Below, piece after piece: positions 24,110-32,727 of a stretch of 64,000 nucleotides of DNA (position 1 is the first letter of the stretch; the number at the start of each line of letters is the position of its first letter). The translations under genes were made by a program, and so were the position numbers. The notes below the pieces were generated by a model that saw nothing but the letters and a program-made list of their open reading frames with translations, did no database searches and was not told the origin of the DNA. The stretch covers positions 27,504-91,503 of the forward strand of contig CAYPYG010000007.1 in assembly GCA_964415175.1 (NCBI GenBank). The letters run 5' to 3'. Source of the DNA: UBA2231 sp964415175 (lineage in GTDB: Bacteria > Elusimicrobiota > Elusimicrobia > Elusimicrobiales > UBA9959).

Positions 24110-24804
24110 TTTTTCCTCCGTCGCGGGGAATTAAGTCTCTTCAGGTCTTTTTCGAATCTTTTCACGGCGTCGAGGTTGAGGCGGGCCCGGCGGCATTCGG
24201 CGTCGGTTATCCCTATCACGTCCTCCACGGCCCTCTCCAGCGTGTCGTTGTAGACGATGTAGCCGAAGCTGTCGGCTTCCCTGAGCTCCGCCGCGGCCGT
24301 GCGCATACGCACGCTGATGCTCTCCGGGGCCTCGCCGCGGCCCGCCAGGCGGCGGCGCAGGGTATCAAGCGAAGGCGGCAGCAGGAACACGGTCACGGCC
24401 TCTGGGAAAAGCCTGCGCACGGAACGCGCGCCCTTGACGTCTATGGTCATGACCGGTATGCGGCCGGCGTCCAGCACGTCGCGCACCGACTTGACCGGGG
24501 TGCCGTAGAGGTTGCCGTGCACGTTGGCCCACTCCAGCAGCTTCCCGTCCCGCCTGAGGTTGTCGAACTCGCGGGGGGTTACGAAATAGTAATCCTTCCC
24601 GTGCTTCTCTCCCGGGCGCGCGGCGCGGGTGGTGCAGGTGATGCTGAAGCCGAAGCGGGGATCGCGCTTGAGCAGCTCGGCCCTGACCGTGGACTTGCCG
24701 CCGCCCGAAGGGGAGGAGACCACGAGGGGGAAATAGCGCTGCGTCTTTTTTTTCACCAGGTATTCCCGGTACGGCCGGTATTTAAGGGGCCGGCCGCCAT
24801 TCAA
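24106..24804 (-). CDS. gmk: guanylate kinase
   Basis: A 232-residue kinase that phosphorylates GMP to GDP. The P-loop SPSGGGKST, GMP-binding segments (TTRAARPGEKHGKDYYFV) and the lid region are all present. The ATG at 24804 adds about 20 residues to the usual N-terminus and lies in the loop of a very strong GC hairpin (24786-24795 with 24809-24818), so the true start may be the GTG at 24756 (VKKKTQRYFPLVV), which matches the family length better. Followed by rpoZ (4-nt overlap); 33 nt after ppdK. Confidence 0.93.
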   Translation of the reverse strand: MNGGRPLKYRPYREYLVKKKTQRYFPLVVSSPSGGGKSTVRAELLKRDPRFGFSITCTTRAARPGEKHGKDYYFVTPREFDNLRRDGKLLEWANVHGNLYGTPVKSVRDVLDAGRIPVMTIDVKGARSVRRLFPEAVTVFLLPPSLDTLRRRLAGRGEAPESISVRMRTAAAELREADSFGYIVYNDTLERAVEDVIGITDAECRRARLNLDAVKRFEKDLKRLNSPRRRKK

Positions 24805-24818
24805 GGCCGGCCGGCCCC
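24786..24818 (-). terminator. GC-rich hairpin between ppdK and gmk
   Basis: GGGGCCGGCC and GGCCGGCCCC form a perfect 10-bp stem in the short gap after ppdK. No T-tract follows on the minus strand, so it may attenuate rather than end transcription. It encloses the upstream candidate ATG of gmk. Confidence 0.45.
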
Positions 24819-24837
24819 GCTCTTTAGCGCCCGGAGC

Positions 24838-27624
24838 CTACTTGTTCTTCCGGGGAGCCTTCAGCTGCGCCTGCGCCGCCGACAGTATGGCTATCGGCAC
24901 GCGGAACGGGGAGCAGCTGACGTAGTTGAGGCCGGACTTGTGGCAGAACTCCACCGAGGCCGGTTCGCCGCCCTGCTCGCCGCAGATGCCGATCTTGAGG
25001 TCCTTGCGGGTCCTGCGGCCGCGCTCGACGGTGATCTTGATCAGCTCGCCCACGCCGTCCTGGTCTATCGTCTGGAACGGGTCGACCGGGATTATCTTGT
25101 GCTCGACGTACTCCTTGAGGAAGTACCCCGAGTCGTCGCGGGAGTAACCGAACGTCATCTGCGTCAGGTCGTTGGTGCCGAAGGAGAAGAACTCCATGGT
25201 CTCGGCCAGCTTGCCGGCCATCAGGCAGGCGCGCGGGATCTCTATCATCGTACCGACCATGTAGTTCACCTTCACGCCGTGCTTCTTGTAGACCTCGGCG
25301 TAGACGCGGTGGATGATGGCGGTCTGGTTCTTCACCTCGTTCTCGAGCGAGACGACGGGGATCATGATGTCCGGGTACACCTTGACGCCTTCCTGGATCA
25401 GCTCGGCGGCGGCCTCGAGTATGGCGCGGGCCTGGGTCTCGGTGATCTCCGGGTAGGTGACGCCGAGGCGCACGCCGCGGTGGCCCATCATCGGGTTGCT
25501 CTCGTGCAGCGAGTTGGCGCGGGCCTGCAGTTCCTCCAGCGAGATGCCCAGCGACTTGCCGAGCTCCTCGAGCTTCTCCTTCTGGGTGGGGACGAACTCG
25601 TGGAGCGGCGGGTCCATCAGGCGGATCGTGACGTGCAGGCCTTCCATGACCTTCAGCGTCGCCTTGATGTCGTTCTTCATGAACGGGAAGAGGTCGTTGA
25701 GCGCGGCCTTGCGCTCCTCGGCCGTATCCGACATGATCATCTTGCGCAGCTGGAACAGCGCCTGGTCGGAGCCCTTGCCGTAGAACATGTGCTCGATGCG
25801 GAAAAGGCCGGTGCCCTCGGCGCCGAACTTGCGGGCGACCATGGAGTCGGCCGGGGTGTCGGCGTTGGTCCAGACCTTCAGGGCGCGGACCTGGTTGCAG
25901 AGCCTGAGGAACTCGCCCAGCATCGGCGACTCGCTGGCGTCGATCATCGCGAGCTTGCCCTTGTAGGCGAGGCCCTTGGAGCCGTTGAGGGAGATCCAGT
26001 CGCCCTCCTTTATGGTCTCTCCGCCGATGTGGAACTGCTTCGCGCCGTGCTCTATCTCGACGGCGGCGCAGCCGACGACGCAGCACTTGCCCCAGCCGCG
26101 GGCGACGAGCGCCGCGTGGGAGGTCATGCCGCCGCGGGCGGTCAGGATGGCCTCGGCGGCCCTCATGCCCTCTACGTCCTCGGGGTTTGTCTCCTCGCGG
26201 ACGAGGATGACCTTCTTGCCTTCCTTATTCCACTTCACGGCGTCGGCCGCGGTAAAGACCACCTGGCCCACGGCGCCGCCGGGACCGGCGGGAAGGCCCT
26301 TGCCGAGAACATGGGCTTTGGCTTCGGCCTTGGGATCGATGATGGGGTGCAGCAGCTCGTCGAGCTGGGCCGGGGTGACGCGGTTGACCGCCTCGTCGCG
26401 GCTGATCAGCTTCTCCCTGTACATGTCGAGCGCCATGCGGACGGCGGCCGGGCCGTTGCGCTTGCCCACGCGGCACTGCAGCATCCAGAGGCGGCCGTTC
26501 TCGACGGTGAACTCGATGTCGAGCATGTTGCGGTAATGCTTCTCGAGCTTGGCGCGTATCGCGGCCAGCTCCTTGTAGCAGGCGGGCGCGAGCTGCTCCA
26601 TCGACTTGAGGTGCTTGGACTGCTCGGAGCGGCTGGCCTCGTTGATCGGGTGCGGGGTGCGGATGCCGGCCACGACGTCCTCGCCCTGGGCGTTCTCGAG
26701 GAACTCGCCGTAGAAGTAGTTCTCGCCGGTGCCGGGGTTGCGGGTGAAGGCCACGCCGGTGGAGGAGGAGTCTCCCATGTTGCCGAACACCATGCTCTGC
26801 ACGTTGACGGCGGTGCCCCACTCGGCGGGGATCTTCTCGATCTCGCGGTACTTGACGGCCTTGTTGCCCATCCAGGAGGCGAACACGGCGCCGATGGAGC
26901 CCCAGAGCTGGTCCATGTGGTTGTCCGGGAACTCTTTGCCGAGCTGCTCCTTGATCTTGGCCTTGAAGAGCACGGAGAGCTCCTTCAGGTCGTCGGCGGA
27001 CAGCTCGGTGTCGGACTTGGCGCCGCGCTTCTGCTTCATGTCCTCCATGATGTGCTCGAGCTGCTTGCGGATGCCCTTGTTGTCGGCCACTTCTATGCCG
27101 GCGGCCTTCTCCATGACGACGTCGGAGTACATCATGATGAGGCGGCGGTAGGAGTCGTAGACGAAGCGGGGATTATTGGTCAGCTTGACCAGGCCGGGGA
27201 TCGTGGACTCGGTCAGACCGCAGTTGAGGATGGTCTCCATCATGCCGGGCATGGAACTGCGGGCGCCGGAGCGCACGGAGACGAGCAGCGGATTGGACGG
27301 GTCGCCGAACTTCTTGCCGGTCAGTTCCTCGACGCGGGCGAGGTTCTTCTCGACATCGAGCCTGAGCTGCTTGGGGTAGGTCCGCCTGTTGGCCCAGTAG
27401 TAGGTGCAGATCTCGGTGGTGATGGTGAAGCCGGGGGGGACGGGGAGCTTCAGGGCCGGGTGGCCGGCCATCTCGGCGAGGTTGGCGCCCTTGCCGCCGA
27501 GCAGGTTCTTCATGGATTCTTTTCCGTCGGCTTTGCCGCCGCCGAAAAAGTACACGAGTTTTTTGGAAAGTTTCGCGGGTTTCGCGGTCTTGCTGGGTTT
27601 CTTCATAACGGCCGTCTTAGGCAT
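24838..27624 (-). CDS. ppdK: pyruvate, phosphate dikinase
   Basis: A 928-residue enzyme interconverting pyruvate + ATP + Pi and PEP + AMP + PPi. Domain order: a short Lys-rich start, the N-terminal ATP-grasp region (FFGGGKADGKESMKNLLGGK), the phosphohistidine domain with GGMTSHAALVARGWGK (catalytic His in TSHA), and the C-terminal PEP/pyruvate barrel with GICGEQGGEP and the final SPFRVPIAILSAAQ. Length is close to family norm. GGAG precedes the ATG. Its presence is typical of anaerobes using PPi-dependent glycolysis. It heads the ppdK-gmk-rpoZ-udg-priA run. Confidence 0.97.
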   Translation of the reverse strand: MPKTAVMKKPSKTAKPAKLSKKLVYFFGGGKADGKESMKNLLGGKGANLAEMAGHPALKLPVPPGFTITTEICTYYWANRRTYPKQLRLDVEKNLARVEELTGKKFGDPSNPLLVSVRSGARSSMPGMMETILNCGLTESTIPGLVKLTNNPRFVYDSYRRLIMMYSDVVMEKAAGIEVADNKGIRKQLEHIMEDMKQKRGAKSDTELSADDLKELSVLFKAKIKEQLGKEFPDNHMDQLWGSIGAVFASWMGNKAVKYREIEKIPAEWGTAVNVQSMVFGNMGDSSSTGVAFTRNPGTGENYFYGEFLENAQGEDVVAGIRTPHPINEASRSEQSKHLKSMEQLAPACYKELAAIRAKLEKHYRNMLDIEFTVENGRLWMLQCRVGKRNGPAAVRMALDMYREKLISRDEAVNRVTPAQLDELLHPIIDPKAEAKAHVLGKGLPAGPGGAVGQVVFTAADAVKWNKEGKKVILVREETNPEDVEGMRAAEAILTARGGMTSHAALVARGWGKCCVVGCAAVEIEHGAKQFHIGGETIKEGDWISLNGSKGLAYKGKLAMIDASESPMLGEFLRLCNQVRALKVWTNADTPADSMVARKFGAEGTGLFRIEHMFYGKGSDQALFQLRKMIMSDTAEERKAALNDLFPFMKNDIKATLKVMEGLHVTIRLMDPPLHEFVPTQKEKLEELGKSLGISLEELQARANSLHESNPMMGHRGVRLGVTYPEITETQARAILEAAAELIQEGVKVYPDIMIPVVSLENEVKNQTAIIHRVYAEVYKKHGVKVNYMVGTMIEIPRACLMAGKLAETMEFFSFGTNDLTQMTFGYSRDDSGYFLKEYVEHKIIPVDPFQTIDQDGVGELIKITVERGRRTRKDLKIGICGEQGGEPASVEFCHKSGLNYVSCSPFRVPIAILSAAQAQLKAPRKNK

Positions 27625-27725
27625 GTTGAGTTTGCTCCTGGATACGCTGGATTGGCCGGTTTGGCCGGCCCGGCCCTTGGGGGACCGTGTCTATATGATA
27701 CTAAATCCTTATAGCGATGGACAAT
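27625..27725 (-). promoter_or_regulatory. ppdK leader with GC hairpin and AT-rich promoter
   Basis: Upstream of ppdK on the minus strand an AT-rich segment (rc TTTAGTATCATATAGA, around 27689-27705) is a likely -10 region. The transcribed leader contains GGCCGG-CCAAA-CCGGCC (around 27655-27672), a 6-bp hairpin, before the CAGGAGC ribosome site. Confidence 0.4.
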
Positions 27726-27741
27726 CGCGGCGCGGGGGGGG

Positions 27742-27747
27742 TATAAT
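27742..27747 (+). promoter_or_regulatory. -10 box (TATAAT)
   Basis: Consensus TATAAT, 17 nt before the ATG at 27765. A GGGAGAGG Shine-Dalgarno follows, so a short normal leader is predicted. Confidence 0.6.
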
Positions 27748-27764
27748 CTGGTCGGGAGAGGAAA

Positions 27765-28517
27765 ATGCGCCTTAAATTCCTGACCATAAACCTGCACAAG
27801 GGCTTTTCGCCGCTCAACCGCCGTTTCTCGCTGCCGGCGCTGGGCGAACGCATACGCGCCACCGGCGCGGACGTTATCTTCCTGCAGGAGGCGGTGGGGG
27901 AGAACGTGCGGAAGGCGGCGAAATACGCGCACTGGCCCTCCCGTCCTCAGCACGAGTACCTGGCCGGGGCCTCCGGCTTCGACCATGTTTACGGCCGCAA
28001 CGCCGTCTACGCGGCCGGACATCACGGCAACGCGATCGTCTCGAGGTTCCCGATACTGCTGACCGAAAGGACCGACATCTCCACCAACCGGGTGGAGAAG
28101 CGCGGGGCCCTGTACGCGGCGCTGGGATTGCCGGGCGGCCGGACGCTGCACGCGCTCTGCCTGCACCTGGGACTGCTCTGCGTTTCCCGCCGCAAACAGC
28201 TCTCGATGATAGCGGACTACCTGGAGAGGCATGTCCCCGCCGGCGAGCCGCTGGTGGTCGCGGGCGACTTCAACGAATGGCGGCGGCGCGAACGGGACGA
28301 GCTGGAGGTCCGGCTGGGGATGCGGGACGCGGGCCACGAGCTGCACGGGCGGAAGCTGCGCACTTTTCCCTGCGCCTTCCCCTGCTTCCCGCTGGACAGG
28401 ATATACCTGCGGGGTTTCCGGGTACTGCGGGCGAAGGTGCTGCACGCCGGGGCCTGGCGCAATCTCTCCGACCACGCCGCCTTCTACGCCGAGGCGGAGA
28501 CAGTGGAAGCCCTCTGA
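27765..28517 (+). CDS. endonuclease/exonuclease/phosphatase (EEP) family hydrolase
   Basis: A 250-residue single-domain protein of the EEP fold: N-terminal TINLHKGF, then FLQEA (metal-binding Glu), GNAIVSRFPI, GDFNEW (Asp/Asn pair) and the C-terminal SDHAAF (catalytic Asp-His). All expected active-site residues are present. Such proteins act on DNA, lipids or phosphodiesters; the 'LHLGL' variant resembles the cardiolipin-synthase-linked YbhP group, but that is tentative. Monocistronic, with its own promoter and a strong terminator. Confidence 0.88.
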   Translation: MRLKFLTINLHKGFSPLNRRFSLPALGERIRATGADVIFLQEAVGENVRKAAKYAHWPSRPQHEYLAGASGFDHVYGRNAVYAAGHHGNAIVSRFPILLTERTDISTNRVEKRGALYAALGLPGGRTLHALCLHLGLLCVSRRKQLSMIADYLERHVPAGEPLVVAGDFNEWRRRERDELEVRLGMRDAGHELHGRKLRTFPCAFPCFPLDRIYLRGFRVLRAKVLHAGAWRNLSDHAAFYAEAETVEAL

Positions 28518-28538
28518 AAACATCCGCGTAAAAGCGCA

Positions 28539-28570
28539 GGGGGGCGCGACATTACGTTGTCGCGCCCCCC
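28539..28570 (+). terminator. Rho-independent terminator
   Basis: A perfect 13-bp stem, GGGGGGCGCGACA (28539-28551) with its complement (28558-28570), and a 6-nt loop, followed by TTCT. It lies between the EEP gene and the convergent MBL gene. Confidence 0.85.
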
Positions 28571-28597
28571 TTCTACGCTTTATGTATGAACGCTCGT

Positions 28598-29581
28598 CTA
28601 TTCGGCCGCGGCCATGCAGAGCATCGGCGCCGCCGCCCTGAATTCCTGCGTACCGGAGAGGTCGGTGCGGAATATTTCCGCGCCGGCCTCAAGCAGGCGG
28701 GAGACGGCCTCGGGATGCGGATGCCCGTAATTGTTAGAGCCGACCTCTATGTAGGCCCTCGCGGGACGGACAGCCGCCAGGAAAGGCGAGGTGGAGGAGT
28801 ACCTGCTGCCGTGATGGCCCACCTTGAGTATGTCGGAACGGAGACCGGCGCCGTACTCCTTCACCAGCCGGGCCTCGACGTCCTCTCCCGCGTCGCCGGT
28901 GAAAAGGAGGGAAGCGCCGCCGTATTCGAGCCGCACGACTATCGAGCAGTTGTTGAGGGTCTCGCTGTTCTTGCTCGCGAAAGGCTCGTGGCAGGAACTG
29001 AGCACTTTCACTTCCACTCCGGCGGACCAGTCGAGGACTTCGCCGGGAGCGGGATAAACGGTCGTCACGCCCAGTTCCTCCGCCTTCGCCCGGACCGCGT
29101 TGTCGCCCGTGGCGGAGGAATTGTCCACGCGGGTGTCGTAGAAGGCGCCCACCGTGTAATTGGCGAAGACGTGCTGCAGTCCCTTGTAATGGTCGGAATG
29201 GGGATGGGTCAGCACCACATGGTCTATGGAAGAGATCCCCCGTTCCCTGAGGAACAGCGCCAGCGGTCCGGAAGAGGAAGAGGAGGGGCCCCCGTCTATG
29301 AGAGCGTTCTTCCCGTCCGGGAACTCCACGTAGATCGCGTCGCCCTGGCCGACGCTGACGAAATAGACGCTGAGGCCGGGAGCGGGGCGCAGCAGCGTCG
29401 CCTCCGGCGGTTCGGCGGCAGGCAGGGGCGCCAGGAAGGCGGCGGCGCCCTCCGCCAGGGAGGCCAGGGAATCGAAGGCCTCCCCGGCGCGCGCCGGGGC
29501 GTAAAGAGAGACGGAAAGGAGGAACGCCGCGAATACGGACTTCAGGACGGCTGCGACTTCATTCGACGCTGAACGGGCCAT
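28598..29581 (-). CDS. secreted MBL-fold hydrolase (ComEC C-terminal-like)
   Basis: A 327-residue exported metallo-beta-lactamase-fold protein. Signal region at residues about 15-35, then FVSVGQGDAIYVEFP, THPHSDHYKG (HxHxDH metal motif), LLFTGDAGED and KVGHHGS, the pattern of the ComEC/Rec2 extracellular nuclease domain standing alone. It may hydrolyse nucleic acid or phosphodiesters outside the cell. The ATG at 29581 was preferred over the GTG at 29590 because GAGGTGG lies at proper distance. That ribosome site is complementary to an upstream segment, implying translational control. Confidence 0.87.
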   Translation of the reverse strand: MARSASNEVAAVLKSVFAAFLLSVSLYAPARAGEAFDSLASLAEGAAAFLAPLPAAEPPEATLLRPAPGLSVYFVSVGQGDAIYVEFPDGKNALIDGGPSSSSSGPLALFLRERGISSIDHVVLTHPHSDHYKGLQHVFANYTVGAFYDTRVDNSSATGDNAVRAKAEELGVTTVYPAPGEVLDWSAGVEVKVLSSCHEPFASKNSETLNNCSIVVRLEYGGASLLFTGDAGEDVEARLVKEYGAGLRSDILKVGHHGSRYSSTSPFLAAVRPARAYIEVGSNNYGHPHPEAVSRLLEAGAEIFRTDLSGTQEFRAAAPMLCMAAAE

Positions 29582-29681
29582 AGTATCCACCTCAGCAAGA
29601 CTTACAACGCCTGGTATTCCGCGCCGAGTGGTGAATCCGGATTAAGGTCCGGAGGTGGATACTCCCCGGCCTATCCCGGGG
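29582..29681 (-). promoter_or_regulatory. RBS-sequestering leader (riboswitch-like)
   Basis: On the minus-strand transcript the ribosome binding region GAGGTGGATACT (29593-29582) is perfectly complementary over 12 nt to AGTATCCACCTC (29663-29652), with about 58 nt between. Two competing hairpins adjoin the upstream arm: CCCCGG/CCGGGG (29676-29681 with 29664-29669) and TCCGGA/TCCGGA (29648-29653 with 29636-29641); the latter shares two bases with the anti-RBS arm, so only one can form. This is the layout of an expression platform; no known aptamer was recognised. Confidence 0.6.
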
Positions 29682-29702
29682 ATTACACAGCGGCAGATAT
29701 AA

Positions 29703-29756
29703 CCTATGGACAAAAGACCCCCCGGGCAAGGACCAAAGGGCCTATATGTCCATAGG
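29703..29756. repeat. inverted repeat in the 270-bp intergenic region
   Basis: CCTATGGAC (29703-29711) and GTCCATAGG (29748-29756), loop 36 nt, upstream of the RBS-sequestering leader. A TTGACA on the minus strand (29770-29775) nearby may be a -35 box. The interval 29591-29851 contains no open frame worth calling. Confidence 0.45.
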
Positions 29757-29839
29757 ACCTTAGACCTACTGTCAAGCGCCGGGGCGCCCGGCCGGACGCC
29801 GCCCGGGGAGCACGCGCCCGCCGGCGACGTTCCGTTTAG

Positions 29840-29845
29840 TAGAAT
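29840..29845 (+). promoter_or_regulatory. -10 box (TAGAAT) next to trmJ start
   Basis: TAGAAT lies only 6 nt before the trmJ ATG and no Shine-Dalgarno is present, suggesting a leaderless transcript. Confidence 0.45.
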
Positions 29846-29851
29846 ATAAGC

Positions 29852-30571
29852 ATGGCCGAAGAAATGACCCCGCCTTTAAGGATAGTCCTGGCCCGTCCGC
29901 GAAACCCCGTGAACATCGGGGCGGCGGCGAGAGCCATGGTCAACTTCGGCCTCTCGGACCTGGCGGCCGCCGACCCTCATCCTCCGGTCTGGAAAGAGGC
30001 GCTGACCGAGAACCGGGCGGCCGTGGGGGCCGGACACCTGCTGGACAGGGCGGCGGTATGCGGGTCCATCCCGTCCGCGGCGGAGGGCTGCTCCCTGGTC
30101 CTTGGCACTTCGGCGCTGAACAGGCGCAGCCCCGACAGGGAAGTAATACCCCTGCCGCTGGCCGCCGAATATATAAGGAAGAACTCCGGCGGCGGACGCA
30201 CCGCGATAGTCTTCGGACCGGAAAAGCACGGCCTTACGGAGGAGGATCTCTCCCATTGCCGGGCCATCATAGCGGTCCCGACCGCCGACGCGCAGCCCTC
30301 CATGAACCTGGGCCACGCCGTGGCCGTGGTCTGCTATGAACTGGCGGGCAGGGCCGGTCCCTCGGAGGGGGGAAGGGCCGCGCGGCCGCCCAGAGCGGAG
30401 GCTTCCCCGGGGGAACTGGATTCCACCGCGGCGGAGATCATCGGTTTTATCGAAAGGACCGGAGGCGGGAAGTCGCCGGCCCAGATACGGCGCGCCGTAC
30501 AGGACCTGGCCGGGGAAAAAGAGGCCCTTTCGCTGCTGCGGCTGCTCGTCCGCAGGGCGTCAGATACTTAG
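29852..30571 (+). CDS. trmJ: tRNA (cytidine/uridine-2'-O-)-methyltransferase TrmJ
   Basis: A 239-residue SPOUT methyltransferase. The N-terminal PRNPVNIGAAARAM is the TrmJ/TrmH motif 1, IVFGPEKHGLTEEDL motif 2, and QPSMNLGHAVAVVCYEL motif 3, together forming the SAM-binding knot. A C-terminal extension (about residues 165-239) is as in TrmJ, which methylates position 32 of tRNA. No Shine-Dalgarno; a -10 box is immediately upstream. It converges on the oligopeptidase gene. Confidence 0.92.
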   Translation: MAEEMTPPLRIVLARPRNPVNIGAAARAMVNFGLSDLAAADPHPPVWKEALTENRAAVGAGHLLDRAAVCGSIPSAAEGCSLVLGTSALNRRSPDREVIPLPLAAEYIRKNSGGGRTAIVFGPEKHGLTEEDLSHCRAIIAVPTADAQPSMNLGHAVAVVCYELAGRAGPSEGGRAARPPRAEASPGELDSTAAEIIGFIERTGGGKSPAQIRRAVQDLAGEKEALSLLRLLVRRASDT

Positions 30572-30612
30572 AACGGGGATCCCGGGCCGCGGGGATTACT
30601 CCCCGGTCCGGT

Positions 30613-32727
30613 TCATTTCCCTATTCCCTCCAGCTCCAGCATGAAAGCGTATTCCAGCGCGACCAGTTTGAGCGCCTCGAAGCGTCCCGACTTGCCGCCG
30701 TGGCCTACCTCCATGTCGGTCTTCAGCACCAGCGGCTCCGAGTCGTTCTTCAGGGCGCGGAGCTTCGCAGCCCATTTGGCCGGTTCCCAGTACTGTACCT
30801 GGGAGTCGTGCAGGCCGGCCGTTATGAACATCGCCGGGTAGGCCTTCTCGGAAACATTGTCGTAGGGGGAATACGAGAGCATGTACTCGTAGTCCTCTTT
30901 CACGTTCGGATCCCCCCATTCGTCGTATTCCCCGGTGGTCAGCGGGATGCTGTCGTCGAGCATGGTCGTCACCACGTCCACGAAAGGGACCTCGGCCAGG
31001 ATGGAGCGGTAAAGGCCGTCCGGCGCCATGTTGGCGACGGCGCCCATCAGCAGGCCTCCGGCCGAGCCGCCCTCCGCGTGCACGCGGCCGCGGGCGGCGT
31101 AGCCTGCCTTCACCAGGTAGTCGGTGGCGTCGATGAAGTCGTTGAAGGTGTTGATCTTCCTGCGCTGCCGGCCCTCCTCGTACCAGGCCCGGCCCAGTTC
31201 GGAGCCGCCGCGGATATGCGGTATGGCGCAGACGAAGCCCCTGTCGAGCAGCGAAAGCCTGACGGAGCTGAAATACGGATCGGAATTGGAGCCGTAGGAA
31301 CCGTAGGAATAAATGTGCAGCGGAGCCCCGGAGCCCCGGCGGAAATCCTTCCGGTAGACCAGCGAAACCGGGATCTTCGCCCCGTCCCGGGCGGGAGCCC
31401 AGACGCGCTCCGAGACATAATCCTCCGGCCGGAAACCGCCCAGCACCTCCTGGCGCTTGAGAAGTTTCTTTTCCCGCGAGGCCATATCGTAGTCGTAGAC
31501 GGAATCCGGGGTGGTCAGCGATTCGTAGTTGAAGCGCAGGAGCCCGGAATCGTACTCCCTGTTGACGCCGGCGGAGGCCAGGTAGGCGGGATCGTCGAAT
31601 TCCAGGTAATGTTCCCCGCCGCCGGAACGGCTCATTACGCGCAGCAGCGGAAGCCCGCCCCGCCGCTCGGAGACCACCAGCCAGCCGCGGAAGGCGTCGA
31701 TATCCTCGACGAGCGTGTCCTCGCGGTGGGGGAGGAAATCCTTCCACGGACCGGGGCCGCCCGGCAGGTCTTCGGCTTCCGAGACCATGAAATTCCTGGC
31801 GTTCCTGTTGTGCAGGACGTAGAACCTGTCGCCCGCGTGCTCCGGCGCGTATTCCAGGCCGCGTTCGCGCGGCAGGAACAGACGCCACTCTCCGGCCGGC
31901 GCGGAGGCGTCGAGGTAGCGGTACTCGGTGGTCAGCGTGGCCTGCGAACCGATGAACAGGTATTTGCGGCTGCGCGACTTGGCGACGAAAGCGGTGAAGG
32001 TCTCGTCGGGCTCGTTATAGACCTCGGTATCCGCGGCGGAGCCCAGCTCATGCCTGAAGATCCTGTCCCAGCGCAGGGTCTCCGGGTGCTGCTTGGCGTA
32101 GAAGAGCGTTTTGCCGTCCTCCGCCCAGACCAGGTTGGGGGTCACGTTCTCCAGGCGGTCCGGCAGGACCTCGCCGGTGCGCAGGTCCTTGAAGCGGACG
32201 GTATAGAAACGGCGGCCTTTGGTGTCCGCGGCCCAGGCCATTAGATTGTGGTCCGGGCTCATCACCGGGAAGCGGGCGTCGAAGAAGGCGTGGCCCCGGG
32301 CCTCCTTGTTGACGTCGAGAAGTATCTCCTCTTTCCCCGACGGGGAGCCGGCCCGGCGGCAGTAGAGCGGGTATTCGCCGCCTTTTTTGTAGCGGGTGTA
32401 ATAATAGTAAGGCCCGTCCTTGTACGGCGGGGTGGAATCGTCCTTCTTTATCCTGGACTTCATCTCCGCGAACAGCGAGGAGGAGAATTTCTTCACCGGG
32501 GCCAGGACGGCGTCGGCGTAGGCGTTCTCGGCTTTCAGGTATTCCAGCACCTCCGGGGTATCCCGTTCGCGCAGCCAGAAATAATCGTCCGTCCTGACAT
32601 GGCCGTGCTTCTCGAGACGGTGGGGGACCTTGGCGGCCTTGGGAGGGACCGGCCGCTCTCCCCCGGCATGCGCGACGCCCGCCGCGAAAACTCCCGCGAA
32701 GACCAGCACCCAGTCAAGGTTGTTCAT
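30613..32727 (-). CDS. ptrB: oligopeptidase B-like S9 serine peptidase (exported)
   Basis: A 704-residue prolyl-oligopeptidase family enzyme (S9A). N-terminal signal-like segment (residues 1-21), then PHRLEKHGHVRTDDYFWLRER typical of oligopeptidase B, a seven-bladed propeller, and the alpha/beta hydrolase domain. The triad is Ser555 (GGSAGG), Asp641 (DSQVQYWEP) and His676 (GHGGKSG). It cleaves peptides after basic residues in known members. GGGGGA precedes the start. Its start overlaps the end of the antiporter gene by 14 nt, so the two are cotranscribed. The signal peptide would place it in the periplasm, unlike cytosolic E. coli PtrB. Confidence 0.92.
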   Translation of the reverse strand: MNNLDWVLVFAGVFAAGVAHAGGERPVPPKAAKVPHRLEKHGHVRTDDYFWLRERDTPEVLEYLKAENAYADAVLAPVKKFSSSLFAEMKSRIKKDDSTPPYKDGPYYYYTRYKKGGEYPLYCRRAGSPSGKEEILLDVNKEARGHAFFDARFPVMSPDHNLMAWAADTKGRRFYTVRFKDLRTGEVLPDRLENVTPNLVWAEDGKTLFYAKQHPETLRWDRIFRHELGSAADTEVYNEPDETFTAFVAKSRSRKYLFIGSQATLTTEYRYLDASAPAGEWRLFLPRERGLEYAPEHAGDRFYVLHNRNARNFMVSEAEDLPGGPGPWKDFLPHREDTLVEDIDAFRGWLVVSERRGGLPLLRVMSRSGGGEHYLEFDDPAYLASAGVNREYDSGLLRFNYESLTTPDSVYDYDMASREKKLLKRQEVLGGFRPEDYVSERVWAPARDGAKIPVSLVYRKDFRRGSGAPLHIYSYGSYGSNSDPYFSSVRLSLLDRGFVCAIPHIRGGSELGRAWYEEGRQRRKINTFNDFIDATDYLVKAGYAARGRVHAEGGSAGGLLMGAVANMAPDGLYRSILAEVPFVDVVTTMLDDSIPLTTGEYDEWGDPNVKEDYEYMLSYSPYDNVSEKAYPAMFITAGLHDSQVQYWEPAKWAAKLRALKNDSEPLVLKTDMEVGHGGKSGRFEALKLVALEYAFMLELEGIGK

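Noticed and set aside
24517..27714. Very long open frame (about 1065 codons) antisense to ppdK and gmk
   Set aside because: No domain, Leu/Val/Gly/Asp/His-biased composition, and it is the codon shadow of the well-conserved ppdK gene.
29591..29851. Small gene in the intergenic gap
   Set aside because: No open frame with ribosome site; the sequence is dominated by inverted repeats of a leader and promoter.
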